Positions 16,096 through 27,200 of a stretch of 64,000 bases of DNA are shown here, piece by piece (positions within the stretch are counted from its first letter, which is position 1; every line of letters begins with the position of its first letter). The position numbers were made by a program, and so were the translations under genes. The notes under the pieces are model-generated. The model was not told the DNA's origin. It was given only the letters and a program-made list of their open reading frames with translations, and ran no database searches. The DNA is taken from positions 40,767 to 104,766 of the forward strand of contig CALBZA010000034.1 in the NCBI GenBank assembly GCA_937890005.1, given 5' to 3'. Source of the stretch: an uncultured Verrucomicrobia subdivision 3 bacterium (GTDB lineage Bacteria > Verrucomicrobiota > Verrucomicrobiia > Limisphaerales > DASXHY01).

Positions 16096-19000
16096 ATGGC
16101 TTCCATCCGTCCGAAGTCCTGGAAGAAATTCGCGTTCGTCCTTCTCGGGATGACGATGGCGTGGGTTGCAGGTATGGGCGAAGCCGCCGGTGCCGACATT
16201 CCCACAACGTCCAGGCGCGTCAACCTGGCGAAGTATCAGGCCGTGACGACGGATTCGGTCAGCGGCCAGCTGCATGGCAGTTATATAACCGACGGAGTGG
16301 TGGGGAACGGCAGCTATTGGCAGAGTTCGGGCAGCGCACCTCACTGGTTTCGCGTGCTGTTTCCCTTCCCTGTGGAGATTGGCAGCGCGCACGTTTACAT
16401 GGGCGTTGACGACAGTGGCGCGATGACGAGCTTCCGGCTGCAATATCTCGTCAATTCAACCTGGCAGGACGTTCCTGGCGGCGTGATCACTGGGAACACG
16501 AGCGTGGAACGCAACATCGTTTTCACCACGCCCGTCACCTCCACGGCCTTTCGCATTTACAACACGGTGGACGGAACGGTCAGGATCAAGGAGTTCGCGT
16601 TGTTTCCGCCCGCGGGCCCGGAAGGTTTTCCGATCGGCACCGATGTGAGCCTCAACGTCGCCAAAAAGCGCGCGGCTTTGGCCAATTCCAACACGTCGGG
16701 TCATTTTCCCAAACTGGCGGTGGACGGTTTTCTGGATGATGCCTCGATCTGGCGGACGGCGCACGTGGGCAGCAACGGGCTGGTGATCGACCTGAGGGTG
16801 GCCACGAAGATCGGAAGCGCCCATCTGTATTCCGGATCCTCGGGAATCGCGCCGCTGAGCAATTTCGTCCTGCATTATCGCAACCCGTTCGGCCAATGGC
16901 TGCCCGTCCCCGGCGGCAGCATCTCCGGCAACACGTCGTCGAACCTGGTCATTCCGTTTTCCAGTCCGATTTTCGCCACCAGCATGCTCCTGGCGTTCAC
17001 CAATGCGTCCGTGAGCTCAGTGCGCGAACTCTGCGTTTTCCCGGCGAACAATCCATCGGGTTACCCGCTCGGAACCGACGTGGTCGCCGCGCCTCCACCG
17101 ACGCAGAAATTCGACGATCGCAGGGATTCCTTCTACAACATTATCTTCCGGGCGGCCAATCGCGCGATCACTTCTGAAAACGGCGTCCCGCGAGTCCGGT
17201 CGGGCGGACTGCTCATTCCCGAGGGCCAGTATCAGGTGCTGTGGAACGTGGGCACGGACACGTACCGCCTGCGGAACCGGGTCACCGGACGCTGCCTTGC
17301 CGGGCCGGGGTTGTCCACGAACGCGGGCGACCTGCTGGTGGAGGAGGAATACACCGCGCTGCCGAGCCAGAACTGGAAGCTTCAGGCGATCAACGACACG
17401 GATTTTTACATCGTGAACGAATGGAGCGGATTGATGATGGACACCCAGAGCGCGGCCGACGGTGCCCCGCTGGTGCAGAACACCAATCTGATTTTTTCCA
17501 CGACCCAACGCTGGCGCATGACGCTTGCGGAGATTTATCCGAAGAAGGGCACCGCCGGTTTTGTGGATCAATGGTCAAGGTTCAATGCCAACTGGAATTA
17601 CACCTGGAGTCGTGGAGAAATGGAAGGCATGGGGCTCCCTCCGCACGTGGCGTACAATCCCATGCAATGGGGCGCCTTCAGCCCGGACGTGATCGCCGCG
17701 TTCGTTCCGGGATGGCGTCGAGAATCCAAGGCCACGCACCTGCTTGGATTCAATGAGCCCGACGGCGTGGACCAGGCGAACATGTCGGTGAGCGACGCCA
17801 TCGCGTTGTGGCCGTTGTTGGAAGCCGCGGACCTGCCGCTCGTGAGTCCCGCTCCCGCGAGCCAGGGCAACGGCTGGCTGGCGTCGTTTTACACGCAGGC
17901 GAACAAGCTCGGCTACCGCGTGGATTACACGGGTGTTCACACCTATCCCGGGCCCAATGGCGGCAACCCCGACAATGTCTTCAACACACTGCAAACCGCG
18001 TACAACACGTGGGGACGCCCCGTCTGGCTGACCGAGTTTTCGGCGGTGGACTGGGGCGGCGGCGCGAGCTGGACGGAGGAGGACAATTACAACTGGCTGG
18101 CGGAATTCATGTGGCGCGCGGAGGGGGTGTCCTGGCTTCGCAAGTACAGCCTGTTTCTCTCAACCGACAAGCCGCAATGGCCGGCGCCGTCCAAGCCGTG
18201 GAGCGCGGTCGGACCGCGTTCGAACACCTTTGACGTGAATGGAAACCTGACGGCGTTCGGCGAGCTCTATGCCGCCTGGGACGGCGACACCACCATCCGC
18301 AGCAACAAGGTTTACATTATTCACAACCGGCTTGCGCGAAAGCGGATCACCAACACGGGCGGTTCGACGCCGGACGCGGCGTGGATTCGATCCAGCGACA
18401 CGACGCTGCAATGGGCACTGGCGCCGGGCAACACGCCGGGGACCTATTACCTCGTGTCACAGACCGACGGCCGGCGGCTTGGCTGTCCCGACAACCAAAC
18501 GGCGACGTTGTTGCCGGCGGGGACGACGGGCAGTTCGGCCGAGTGGAAACTCACGTCGTATCAGTACGGCTGGTATTACCTCGACCACCCGGCGAGCTCG
18601 AAGCGGTTGCGTCTGCAGTACAACAACTCGACGAGCGTGGCGACTTACACCATGGTCACCACCTCGCAGACGCCCGGAGACTCTTATCGCTGGCGGTTCA
18701 TCGTTCCGTTCAATCCCGCCAACATCGCGCCGCCGACGCCGCCGTCCGATCTGGATGCGATGATTGAAAACAACCAGGCGACGTTGACATGGAATGCGGC
18801 GCCCGACGCCGGTGTCCTGTCCTATTCGGTCTATCGCAGCACCACGCCCGGAACCGGCTATTCGCTGATCGCATCCAACCTGACGGAGACCGTCCATATC
18901 GACACGGACCTGGCTCCCGAAGTCACGTATTACTACGTGACCACGATGACCGATTGGATGGGACGCGAATCGGCTTATTCGAATGAAGCGACGGTCGCGC

Positions 19001-19239
19001 CGGCATCGCCATTGCCGATTGAGCCCACCACGATTGATTTCGCGACGAGCGAAGGAAACGTGGTGTTGAGCTGGCCATCGGATTACATCGGCTGGCTGCT
19101 GCAGGTGCAGACCAACGCGCCAGGCGAGGGTCTTGGCAACAACTGGACGACGCTCGACGACAGCGGGTTCACCAATCGGTTTTTCATCCCGATGGATTTG
19201 AATCAGGGCAGCACGTTCTTCCGTTTGACCCGGCCCTGA
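16096..19239 (+). CDS. Modular secreted GH128-type glycoside hydrolase with two discoidin-like and two ricin-like domains
   Basis: This protein of about 1047 residues probably cleaves beta-1,3-glucan. The signal peptide is KKFAFVLLGMTMAWVAGMGE. Two F5/8 discoidin-like modules follow (RVNLAKYQAVTTDSVSGQLH and the second at SLNVAKKRAALANSN), then a ricin-B-like trefoil (YRLRNRVTGRCLAGPG; LPSQNWKLQAINDTDFYIVN). The Asl1/GH128 catalytic barrel has the acid/base in LLGFNEPDGVDQANMS and the nucleophile in RPVWLTEFSAVDWGGG. A second ricin-like domain and an FN3 domain follow, and the end is an FN3-like tail finishing FFRLTRP. The start at 16096 is chosen for the signal peptide; in-frame ATGs at 16000 and 16042 exist. 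A sulfatase follows after 10 bp, so it heads a long operon. Confidence 0.85.
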   Translation: MASIRPKSWKKFAFVLLGMTMAWVAGMGEAAGADIPTTSRRVNLAKYQAVTTDSVSGQLHGSYITDGVVGNGSYWQSSGSAPHWFRVLFPFPVEIGSAHVYMGVDDSGAMTSFRLQYLVNSTWQDVPGGVITGNTSVERNIVFTTPVTSTAFRIYNTVDGTVRIKEFALFPPAGPEGFPIGTDVSLNVAKKRAALANSNTSGHFPKLAVDGFLDDASIWRTAHVGSNGLVIDLRVATKIGSAHLYSGSSGIAPLSNFVLHYRNPFGQWLPVPGGSISGNTSSNLVIPFSSPIFATSMLLAFTNASVSSVRELCVFPANNPSGYPLGTDVVAAPPPTQKFDDRRDSFYNIIFRAANRAITSENGVPRVRSGGLLIPEGQYQVLWNVGTDTYRLRNRVTGRCLAGPGLSTNAGDLLVEEEYTALPSQNWKLQAINDTDFYIVNEWSGLMMDTQSAADGAPLVQNTNLIFSTTQRWRMTLAEIYPKKGTAGFVDQWSRFNANWNYTWSRGEMEGMGLPPHVAYNPMQWGAFSPDVIAAFVPGWRRESKATHLLGFNEPDGVDQANMSVSDAIALWPLLEAADLPLVSPAPASQGNGWLASFYTQANKLGYRVDYTGVHTYPGPNGGNPDNVFNTLQTAYNTWGRPVWLTEFSAVDWGGGASWTEEDNYNWLAEFMWRAEGVSWLRKYSLFLSTDKPQWPAPSKPWSAVGPRSNTFDVNGNLTAFGELYAAWDGDTTIRSNKVYIIHNRLARKRITNTGGSTPDAAWIRSSDTTLQWALAPGNTPGTYYLVSQTDGRRLGCPDNQTATLLPAGTTGSSAEWKLTSYQYGWYYLDHPASSKRLRLQYNNSTSVATYTMVTTSQTPGDSYRWRFIVPFNPANIAPPTPPSDLDAMIENNQATLTWNAAPDAGVLSYSVYRSTTPGTGYSLIASNLTETVHIDTDLAPEVTYYYVTTMTDWMGRESAYSNEATVAPASPLPIEPTTIDFATSEGNVVLSWPSDYIGWLLQVQTNAPGEGLGNNWTTLDDSGFTNRFFIPMDLNQGSTFFRLTRP

Positions 19240-19249
19240 CGCGAGCGGA

Positions 19250-20734
19250 ATGAAACGCGGCCTGATATCGAAGCTCCCGCTCCCGTTCTTGCTCGCGCTG
19301 GCGTTGCTGCTGTTCAACGTCGCGCGGGTGTTGGCCGCGCCGCCGAACATCGTTCTGATTCTCAGCGACGACCACAGCTATCCGTTCCTGGGATGCTACG
19401 GTCGGTCCGAATTGAGGACGCCGAATCTCGACCGGTTCGCCGCGGGGGGAATGAAGTTTCATCGCATGTTCACGACCTCCCCACAGTGCGTGCCGTCGAG
19501 GGCGTCGTTGATGACCGGACGTTCGCCCGTGGCCGCGCGGATCAGTCGATTCTCCTCCCCGTTGCCGCGCGACGAAATCACCTTTCCGGAAATCCTGCAT
19601 CGGGACGGCGGTTACTTCGTGGGCGTGTGCGGGCGGTCGCATCATCTCGACGGCAGCGCGAACCTGTCGGCCGAGGACGCGGCTGTGTTCGCGGCGAAAC
19701 GGTTGAAGACGTTTTCGGAACGGTTCGATTACGTGGATGTTTCCAATCAGGAAAACGTTCCCGCGAAGATGGACGAGTTTTTCGACCGGCGTCCGAAAAA
19801 CAAGCCCTACTTCCTCTGGGTGAACTTCAACGATCCGCATCATCCGTGGAACAGCGGCCAGAATCCACCCGATCCGGCGAAGGTGACGGTGCCGGGGTTT
19901 TTGCCGGACCTGCCCGGAGTGCGCAAGGACCTCTCCCGGCATGAGGGTGAAATCGAGCATTGCGACGCCGATTTTCAAAAGGTGCTCGAGATTCTGGAAG
20001 CGCGGGCGGGTTTGGAGAACACGCTGATCATTTTCATGGGGGACAATGGCATGGCGCTGCCCGGGGGCAAGGGCTCGTTGCACGATCCCGGTTTGAACGT
20101 GCCGTTGCTCGTGTCCTGGCCGGGCGTGGTTCGGGCGGGCGCGGAGTCGCGGGCGCTGCTGTCCGGCGAGGATCTCGCGCCGACCTGCCTTGATGCGGCG
20201 GGATTGAACGTCCCCGAACACATGACGGGGATCAGCTTCCTGCCTTTGTTGCGCGGCGGGAGATTTTCAGAGCGGCGGTATGTCTTCGGCGAACGCGGTT
20301 CGCACGCCGACGCGACGTTCACCGAAAGGACAAGTTCCTCGGCCGTGGATTACAGCCGCTGCGTCCGCACCGCACGTTACAAGCTCATTTACAATCTGAC
20401 GCCTCATCTCCGTTACTCGCCGGTGGACAGTGGGGGCGAGGCCGGTTGGAAGGAAATGAGCCGAGCCAACGTGGAAGGGCGATTGGCGCCGGAATTCGTG
20501 GCGCGCTATTTCACCAGTCCGCGGCCGATATACGAATTGTACGATCTCGAGGAGGATCCGAACGAATTGCGGAATCTCCACGGTCGGGCCGGATTGGAAA
20601 ACGTAACCCGCGAATTGAAACTGGCGCTGCGGGAAAAGATGATCCTCGACTTCGATTATCTCCCGCTGCCGGCTCCGAGCCGGGCCGGGAACAGCAAGGC
20701 ATCGAACGGTCGCCTTGCGCAGCCCGGGAACTGA
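19250..20734 (+). CDS. Secreted sulfatase, heparan-N-sulfatase-like
   Basis: This 494-residue S1 sulfatase has a signal peptide (LPFLLALALLLFNVARVLAA), then NIVLILSDDHSYPFLGCYG and the formylglycine motif CVPSRASLMTG with Cys80. The usual GKWH segment is changed to VCGRSHHLDGS. The DNG motif is present as MGDNGMALPGGKGS. HPWNSGQNPPDP and the shape of the active site point to the S1_8-like branch related to N-sulfoglucosamine sulfohydrolase, but the polysaccharide target is unknown. It lies 10 bp after the GH128-type gene and 45 bp before the GH2 gene, so the three are almost certainly co-transcribed. Its activation needs an external formylglycine-generating enzyme. Confidence 0.88.
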   Translation: MKRGLISKLPLPFLLALALLLFNVARVLAAPPNIVLILSDDHSYPFLGCYGRSELRTPNLDRFAAGGMKFHRMFTTSPQCVPSRASLMTGRSPVAARISRFSSPLPRDEITFPEILHRDGGYFVGVCGRSHHLDGSANLSAEDAAVFAAKRLKTFSERFDYVDVSNQENVPAKMDEFFDRRPKNKPYFLWVNFNDPHHPWNSGQNPPDPAKVTVPGFLPDLPGVRKDLSRHEGEIEHCDADFQKVLEILEARAGLENTLIIFMGDNGMALPGGKGSLHDPGLNVPLLVSWPGVVRAGAESRALLSGEDLAPTCLDAAGLNVPEHMTGISFLPLLRGGRFSERRYVFGERGSHADATFTERTSSSAVDYSRCVRTARYKLIYNLTPHLRYSPVDSGGEAGWKEMSRANVEGRLAPEFVARYFTSPRPIYELYDLEEDPNELRNLHGRAGLENVTRELKLALREKMILDFDYLPLPAPSRAGNSKASNGRLAQPGN

Positions 20735-20779
20735 CCGTCCGCCCGTCACCACAACCACAACACTGCTCCACGCATAATC

Positions 20780-23251
20780 GTGAAAACTGGAATCCTGTCT
20801 GGCTTGATTCTGATTACGGTCTCGGCCGCCATCGCTGCAACGTCTCCCCGCGAGGAAATGTCCTTGTCGGGCGAGGGCTGGGAATTTTTTGGCGCGTCCG
20901 AAAAGGCGGAGCTGCCGGCGATCGATTCCGGAAAATTCAAGGCCGCATCCTGGCAAGCGGTCCGGGTGCCGCACGTGTTCCAAACCCGACAACAGTTCAC
21001 GAATTTTACGCAGGGTTGGTATCGACGCAGCATCGCGATGCCGTCCAACGCAGCGGGCCGGCGGTTTTATCTGGTGTTCGAAGGCGCGGCGGCGATCGCG
21101 GATGTTCATGTGAACGGAAATCACCTGGGCCAGCACCGAGGTGCCTACACGCGGTTCCTGTTCGACGCGACCGACGCGTTGCGGCCGGGAAGTGAAAATT
21201 CACTGGCCCTGAAGGTGGACGTCTCGCCGTCGAACATGGCGGACTGCCTGCCTTCCAGCAATCGGCTCTATACCGTGTGGGGCGGGCTGTATCGAAAGGT
21301 CTGGCTCGTTAGCACGGATCCGTTGCACATCGATCCCACCGATTTCGCCTCGCCTGGAGTTTATATCACGCCGCGAAACGTGTCCGCCAGTAGCGCGGAC
21401 CTGTCGATCCAGGTCCTGGTGCGCAACGCGCTGGATCGGGATGAAGAGGCGTCCGTCCGGGCCGTGCTGCTCGATCCCGCCGGCGCTGTCGTGAAAACCT
21501 TCACCGATCGCGCCCTGTTTCGAGCGGGACAAAGAACCACCGTGGACCTCGCCGGGCACGTGTCGAACCCGAAGCTTTGGTCGCCCGAAACGCCGAATCT
21601 GTATCAGGTCCGCGTGGAAATCGTCCGCGGCGGCAAAGTCGTTGACGCGGTCACGGAACCGTGCGGACTCCGGTCGATTCTCTGGAAGGACGGACAGTTT
21701 TATTTGAACGGCAAGCTGACCAAGCTGGCGGGCGGGAATCTTCACCAGGAGATTGAATCGAAAGCCGCGGCGCTGGATGACGAGGACATTCGGCACACGT
21801 TCGATCTGATGAAAGACATGGGCGCGAATTTCGTTCGGTTGTGCCATTACCCGCATGCGCGTTTTGCGTACGAGCTTTGCGATCGGATGGGACTGGTCTG
21901 CTGGGCGGAGAACGGCCACAGCAACCGTCAGCGTCCCACATCCACCGCCGATCAGATCACACGGGAGATGGTCAAACAGAATTACAATCATCCGTCGATC
22001 GCAGTCTGGTCGGTGGGCAATGAAGCCTCCGCCGACACCGCGGAAGCCATGGTGCCGGTGGTGAAATCGTTGGACTCCACGCGGCCCGTCGCGGTGGCGA
22101 ACATGACCTGCACCAACGCGGATTTTCACGGGGAGAACCTTTATCCGGCGTGGTACGGCAACGCGACGAACTATTGGGACATTCAGCGCCACGGTTACAT
22201 CACGGAGACGGGCGTGGGCGGCGTGGTGACCGTGCATTCCGACTACGCCACGGTTCGAAAGAGGGTGGATCATTACGAACCGGAGGAGTATCAGCACCTG
22301 GTGGCCGAGGCGCGGGCGCAGGTGGCGATTTCGGAAAACGACGGGGCATTGGGACTTTTCGCCTGGTGGTGCATGCGGGATTTCACCGACCGCAAGTATA
22401 AGGGGACCAAAGGTGTCGTGGGCTGGAACACCAAGGGCCTGCTCACCTACGCGGGCGACAAGAAGGACGCGTATTTTCTGTTCCGCAGTCTGCTGCGAAC
22501 GAACGTTCCCACGGTGCATATCGCGTCGAAGCGTTATTTCCTCCGCACCGGTTCGGTCACCAACGGAATCAAGGCCTACAGCAACGCCAGACACCTGACG
22601 CTCACGATCAACGGTGAGACGATCGGACGATTGGAGAACGGCCGGTACCGACAGCCGAACGGGATGAAGATCGACAATGTCTTCTTCTGGCCGGCACCGC
22701 TGCGCACGGGACGCAATGTGGTTTTGGTTTCCGATGACGCGGGCAACTCCGATTCAGCCGTCATTTATTTCCATGGCAAGGATGGCCTGTCGGCGTTGGA
22801 GGAGGCGAATGCGCTGGTTCGGGGATTGAAAAGTTCCAACGCGACGAATGCGGCTTTCCACATGGACATGCCGGTTCAGGCGCAATGGCCGTTTTACTAC
22901 GAACTGGATTCGACGGCGGATAATTCGTTCGATCAGTTGCCCGCGCAATTGCGGGGCGCCACGTGGATCACAACGCGCCGGGTCACCAAGCGCGGGTACG
23001 CGACGACGCTGGAATTCACCGTGACCCGGCCCGCGACCGTTTATCTGATGCGCACGGCGGGATCGGAATCGTCCGAACAACCTCCCGCCGCGGGTTTCTC
23101 CAAAGTGACCGCGCCGGACCTGGTCTGGCGGGACAACGATCTGATGCTGGTGCCTGCCGAGCTTTGGGCGCGATCATGCGCCGCGGGGGAGACCCTTCGG
23201 ATGACGTTGGCCGAACGGGATTCGGTGATTCTGCTCAAGGAGCGGGAATAG
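20780..23251 (+). CDS. Secreted GH2 glycoside hydrolase
   Basis: This 823-residue protein is a beta-galactosidase/beta-glucuronidase superfamily enzyme. It has a signal peptide (GILSGLILITVSAAIAATS), an N-terminal sugar-binding sandwich (GWYRRSIAMPSN; FEGAAAIADVHVNGNHLGQH), an immunoglobulin-like middle domain (PKLWSPETPNLYQVRVEIV) and the TIM barrel from about residue 295. The acid/base Glu lies in WSVGNEAS (Glu415), and the nucleophile is likely Glu476 in GYITETGVGG. The C-terminal region carries an extra beta domain. It is in the operon with the sulfatase and the modular GH128-type enzyme. The precise sugar cannot be read from the sequence; beta-galactoside is the first guess. Confidence 0.87.
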   Translation: MKTGILSGLILITVSAAIAATSPREEMSLSGEGWEFFGASEKAELPAIDSGKFKAASWQAVRVPHVFQTRQQFTNFTQGWYRRSIAMPSNAAGRRFYLVFEGAAAIADVHVNGNHLGQHRGAYTRFLFDATDALRPGSENSLALKVDVSPSNMADCLPSSNRLYTVWGGLYRKVWLVSTDPLHIDPTDFASPGVYITPRNVSASSADLSIQVLVRNALDRDEEASVRAVLLDPAGAVVKTFTDRALFRAGQRTTVDLAGHVSNPKLWSPETPNLYQVRVEIVRGGKVVDAVTEPCGLRSILWKDGQFYLNGKLTKLAGGNLHQEIESKAAALDDEDIRHTFDLMKDMGANFVRLCHYPHARFAYELCDRMGLVCWAENGHSNRQRPTSTADQITREMVKQNYNHPSIAVWSVGNEASADTAEAMVPVVKSLDSTRPVAVANMTCTNADFHGENLYPAWYGNATNYWDIQRHGYITETGVGGVVTVHSDYATVRKRVDHYEPEEYQHLVAEARAQVAISENDGALGLFAWWCMRDFTDRKYKGTKGVVGWNTKGLLTYAGDKKDAYFLFRSLLRTNVPTVHIASKRYFLRTGSVTNGIKAYSNARHLTLTINGETIGRLENGRYRQPNGMKIDNVFFWPAPLRTGRNVVLVSDDAGNSDSAVIYFHGKDGLSALEEANALVRGLKSSNATNAAFHMDMPVQAQWPFYYELDSTADNSFDQLPAQLRGATWITTRRVTKRGYATTLEFTVTRPATVYLMRTAGSESSEQPPAAGFSKVTAPDLVWRDNDLMLVPAELWARSCAAGETLRMTLAERDSVILLKERE

Positions 23252-23285
23252 CTGTTGGGGAGAAATCTTTTCAGGAAGCCTTGAT

Positions 23286-23304
23286 CTCACACGAAGGTGG
23301 GATG
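23286..23304 (+). promoter_or_regulatory. 19-bp operator-like palindrome, copy 4
   Basis: CTCACACGAAGGTGGGATG lies in the 92-bp gap after the GH2 gene and 40 bp before the small GH128-type gene. It suggests an extra promoter inside the operon. Confidence 0.7.
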
Positions 23305-23343
23305 GAACGGGTTGGGGAATTCCACGAACATGGCCGGGTTGAT

Positions 23344-24183
23344 ATGCGAAAGAATTTCCGGGCACTGAACAGACGACGATTTCTCGAACTGACGGCACTG
23401 GCGACGTTGGGCGCAACCACCGCGTGTCGAAGCTTGCCCAGTTCCGCCCCCAAGGTTGGAAAGAAGGGGCTGTGCATCATTACCAAGGCGCCTCAGTGGC
23501 GTGAGAAGATCGAGAAGGTGGAAGCCCGGTGGTTCTACTCGTGGAGCAGCCGGGTTCCGGATGAACTTCCAAAACGGGTTGAATATGTGCCGATGATCTT
23601 CGGCAAGATGCCCGGCGAAAGCGTTGTTCGAACGGCGGACCTGGCGCGGCAGAATCGCCTGGACCAACTGCTCGGGTTCAATGAACCCGACCAGACCGGC
23701 CAGGCGAACATGACGGTGGATGAGGCGCTGGACCTGTGGCCGACGTTGATGAAGACCGGCATGCGGCTGGGCAGCCCGGGATGCGTGCATCCGGACCGCG
23801 ATTGGATGAAGGGATTCATGGAGGGTGTGGACAAGCGCAAGCTGCGCGTCGATTTCATCTGCGTTCATTCCTACGGCGGCCTGGATGTGGGCGGCTTCAT
23901 CAATCGGATGGAACGGGTTTACCGCATGTTTGAGCGTCCGATCTGGATCACTGAATTTGCGGTGGGCGACTGGCGCGCCGCGTCCCGCGCGGAGAACCGC
24001 CATCAGCCTCGGGAGATTGCGCGCTTCATGTCGGAACTGTTGCCGCGGCTGGACGCCTTGAAGTTTATCGAGCGTTACGCCTGGTATCCCGCCAAACCCG
24101 TGCACCGCGCCCTGGGACCGTGCGCCCTTTTCAATGACGATGGATCGCTGACCGAGGTGGGCGAGGTGTATCGCTCGATTTGA
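23344..24183 (+). CDS. Small GH128-type glycoside hydrolase, Tat signal and possible lipoprotein
   Basis: This 279-residue protein has a twin-arginine signal (NRRRFLELTALATLG) ending in a possible lipobox with Cys28 (GATTAC), so it may be an exported lipoprotein. The catalytic barrel matches the GH128/Asl1 family: LLGFNEPDQTGQANMTVDEA has the acid/base Glu114, and RPIWITEFAVGDW has the nucleophile Glu204. FICVHSYGG also fits the family. Its motifs match those of the 1047-residue modular enzyme in the same operon, so the two may be a pair working on the same glucan with different reach. The start at 23344 is chosen because the frame upstream lies inside the GH2 gene. Confidence 0.85.
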   Translation: MRKNFRALNRRRFLELTALATLGATTACRSLPSSAPKVGKKGLCIITKAPQWREKIEKVEARWFYSWSSRVPDELPKRVEYVPMIFGKMPGESVVRTADLARQNRLDQLLGFNEPDQTGQANMTVDEALDLWPTLMKTGMRLGSPGCVHPDRDWMKGFMEGVDKRKLRVDFICVHSYGGLDVGGFINRMERVYRMFERPIWITEFAVGDWRAASRAENRHQPREIARFMSELLPRLDALKFIERYAWYPAKPVHRALGPCALFNDDGSLTEVGEVYRSI

Positions 24184-24231
24184 GGCGTGGTCGGTTGCTG
24201 CGCCCCGGCGGCTGTGTTTTAATCTGAAGCC

Positions 24232-27200
24232 ATGAACCGCCAGCCGCTGCTATTCGTTATCAGTGTCCTGGCGGTTGCCTTGATCGGGGCGAAAACCGGT
24301 TTCGCCGCCGAGCGTCCGGACGCGTTCCCGTCCATCTCCAACGAATACCTCGTCGAGAACTGGCAGACGGAGGAAGGTCTTCCGCGAAATTCCATCACCA
24401 CCATCACCCAGGATCGTGTGGGTTATCTGTGGCTGGGAACTCCCTACGGTCTGATCCGTTTCGACGGAGTCAGCTTTGTTTCGTTCGAGCACAACACGTC
24501 GCCGGTGCTGGCGCAGGGGGAGGTCCGGAAGGTGTTTGTGGACCGGGAGAACACCCTGTGGCTTGCCACCCGTCGCTCAAGCCTGCTGCGTTGCACCATG
24601 ACCAACGAGCAGCTCCACGTCGAGCGCGTCCCGCTGCCCGCCCGGTTGTCCGTGGATTCCATCACGCAGGATCGTCAGGGCACGTTATGGATCACCCGGG
24701 GCGACGGGGGATTGTTCAAGATGGTCGATGGACAACTTTCCGCGACGACCGACCTGAGCCAGCTGGCGACGGGGACCCTGTTGTTCAAGCTCCTGTCGGA
24801 CGCCCGCGATGACGTGTGGTTCTATCGGCAGAATTCCTATGGTGTCATCGGGGATGACGGCCAGGTCGCCGCCCATGTCGTCATACCCGACAGTGTCATC
24901 ACGCTCGCCCCGGGCCGAAAGGGCGGGATGTGGCTGTCCACCGGCACCGAACTGCGTTTTTTGAAGCCCGATGAAACCAGCGGCGGCGAGTTCGTCACAG
25001 TCCTTCCGTTCGAACTGCACGGCGTGACGGTGATGCACGAGGATCGGGCGGGGATGCTGTGGATCGGGACGCGCGGGCTTGGGATTTTTCGATGGAACGG
25101 CTCGAAGATCCAAAGGATCAACGAGATCAATCACACGGTTCGCGCCATCCAGGAGGACATGGAGGGAAATCTCTGGGTGGGCACGGAAGGCGCCGGGTTG
25201 TTCAAGCTGCGTCCCCGGCAGTTTCAATTGCCACCCATTCCATCGAGGCCTGACGAAAACGTGATCTCAGTCAGCGGCGACTGGCTGGTTCCCCGCAGCG
25301 GCGGGCTTGGGCGCATCGAATCGGACGGGCGGATTGTAATCAACGAGCATCTCGTGCGCGGCCACCTGACGAGCGTTTGCGACGATCAGCAGGGCGGTAT
25401 TTGGGTTGGCACCGGCAGCGGGCAATTGATTCATCTGGATGCGGACGGCAGGCGGACTTTTACCGCAACGATCGGGGTGCCCGGGGCGCAGGCGCGAGTG
25501 CTTTATCTGGATTCGCGGAGCAACCTTTGGGTGGGCTGCTTTCCCAACCGTCTGTTCTGCGTCCCGTTCGGAGAGGAAAACCGGCTTCGGGAACTGACCG
25601 CGACCAACTTTCGCCATTTCACCATCACCGCGATCACCGAGGATCAGGACGGAAGAATTTGGGTGGGAACCACCGGGGGCGAGGTTCACCGACAGGAAGG
25701 AGCCGGCAACCGATTCGTGACGTACGGGCAGAATGCTGGCCTGCCGGGGACACCAATCGGATCGCTGCTTTCTTCCCGGGACGGCGCGCTGTGGATCGGA
25801 ACCCTCGGCGGCGGGTTGGGATCCATTCCCAAAAACGGTTCCAGGTTCATACCCGCGCCGCCGGACCTGTGCGACAACGTCGTTTCGCAGCTGATTGAAG
25901 ACGGCGAATGGCTCTGGGCTGGCACTTCGCACGGGTTGTATCGAATCGATCTGGAGGGACTGCGTGCGGCGATGAACGGGCAAGGCGTGTCAGTCGCAAG
26001 CGTCCATTTTGGCCGCATGGACGGTCTGCCGAGCGTCGAGTGCGCCGCCGGTTATCAACCTTCAGCCTGCAAAACGGCGTCGGGCCAGCTTCGCTTCGCC
26101 ACGAGCAAGGGCGTGGCAATGATCAACTCGGGAATGATGCCGCTGAACAAGCTGCCGCCGCCGTTGCACCTGGAAAGGGTCCTCGTCGATGGCGTGCCCG
26201 TGTCCGGCCCGGGGCCGATTCGCCTGTCGCATCAGTTCCGGAAGATCGAGTTCGATTACGCCGCGTTGAGTTTCACGTCGCCGGACAAGGTCCGGTTCAA
26301 GCGTCAGTTGTCGGGCTTCGACGAGAACTGGATGGAAGACGGCACAAAACGTTCGGCGAACTATCCTCGCCTCCCGCCGGGACGATATGAATTCCGCGTC
26401 ACGGCCTGCAACAACGACGGCCTGTGGAATCCGATGCCGATGGTTTATTCATTCGAAGTGAAGGCGGCTCCCTGGCAGACCGCGTGGTTCAAAGCGGTCT
26501 GCCTGCTGGTCTTTGCCGCGTCGATCGGCGGCATCGCGCGTTATGTTTCGACGGTTCGGATCCGGCGTCGATTGCGGCAGCTGGAGCAGGAGGACGCGCT
26601 GAACCGGGAGCGCATTCGAATCGCGCGCGATCTCCACGACGACCTTGGCGCGCGCCTGACCCAGATGGCATTTGTCACGGACCTCGCCGCGGCCGAGGCG
26701 GGGGCGTCGCCGGAGATGCAGGCCCAGCTGCATGAAGTGTCGGAACAGGCGCGGCTGGCCACCCGTTCCCTCGATGAAACGGTGTGGATGGTCAATCCAT
26801 TGAAGGATTCGCTGCCGCAGCTGATCACCTACATCAGCCATTATGCGAATGAGTTTTTCCGTCACACGCCGATCAGCTGTCGTCAGCGCATCGGGATCAC
26901 GTTGCCCGATTACCCGATGCCCGCTGAGGTGCGGCAACATATTTTTTATACGGTGAAGGAAATCCTCAACAACATCCTGAAACACTCCGGTGCCACCGAG
27001 GTCTGGCTGCGGATCGGCTTTCGCGGATCCCGGCTGCGCATTGTGATCCGGGACAACGGCGTGGGGTTCGCCCCGTCGGACGCGCCCCGGCACCGGCACG
27101 GCCTCGAGAACATGCAGCGCCGCCTGGCCGCCGTGGGCGGACGTTGCATCCTGCATTCCCGTCCCGGCCGGGGCACGGCCATCATGCTGCTGGTGAACCT

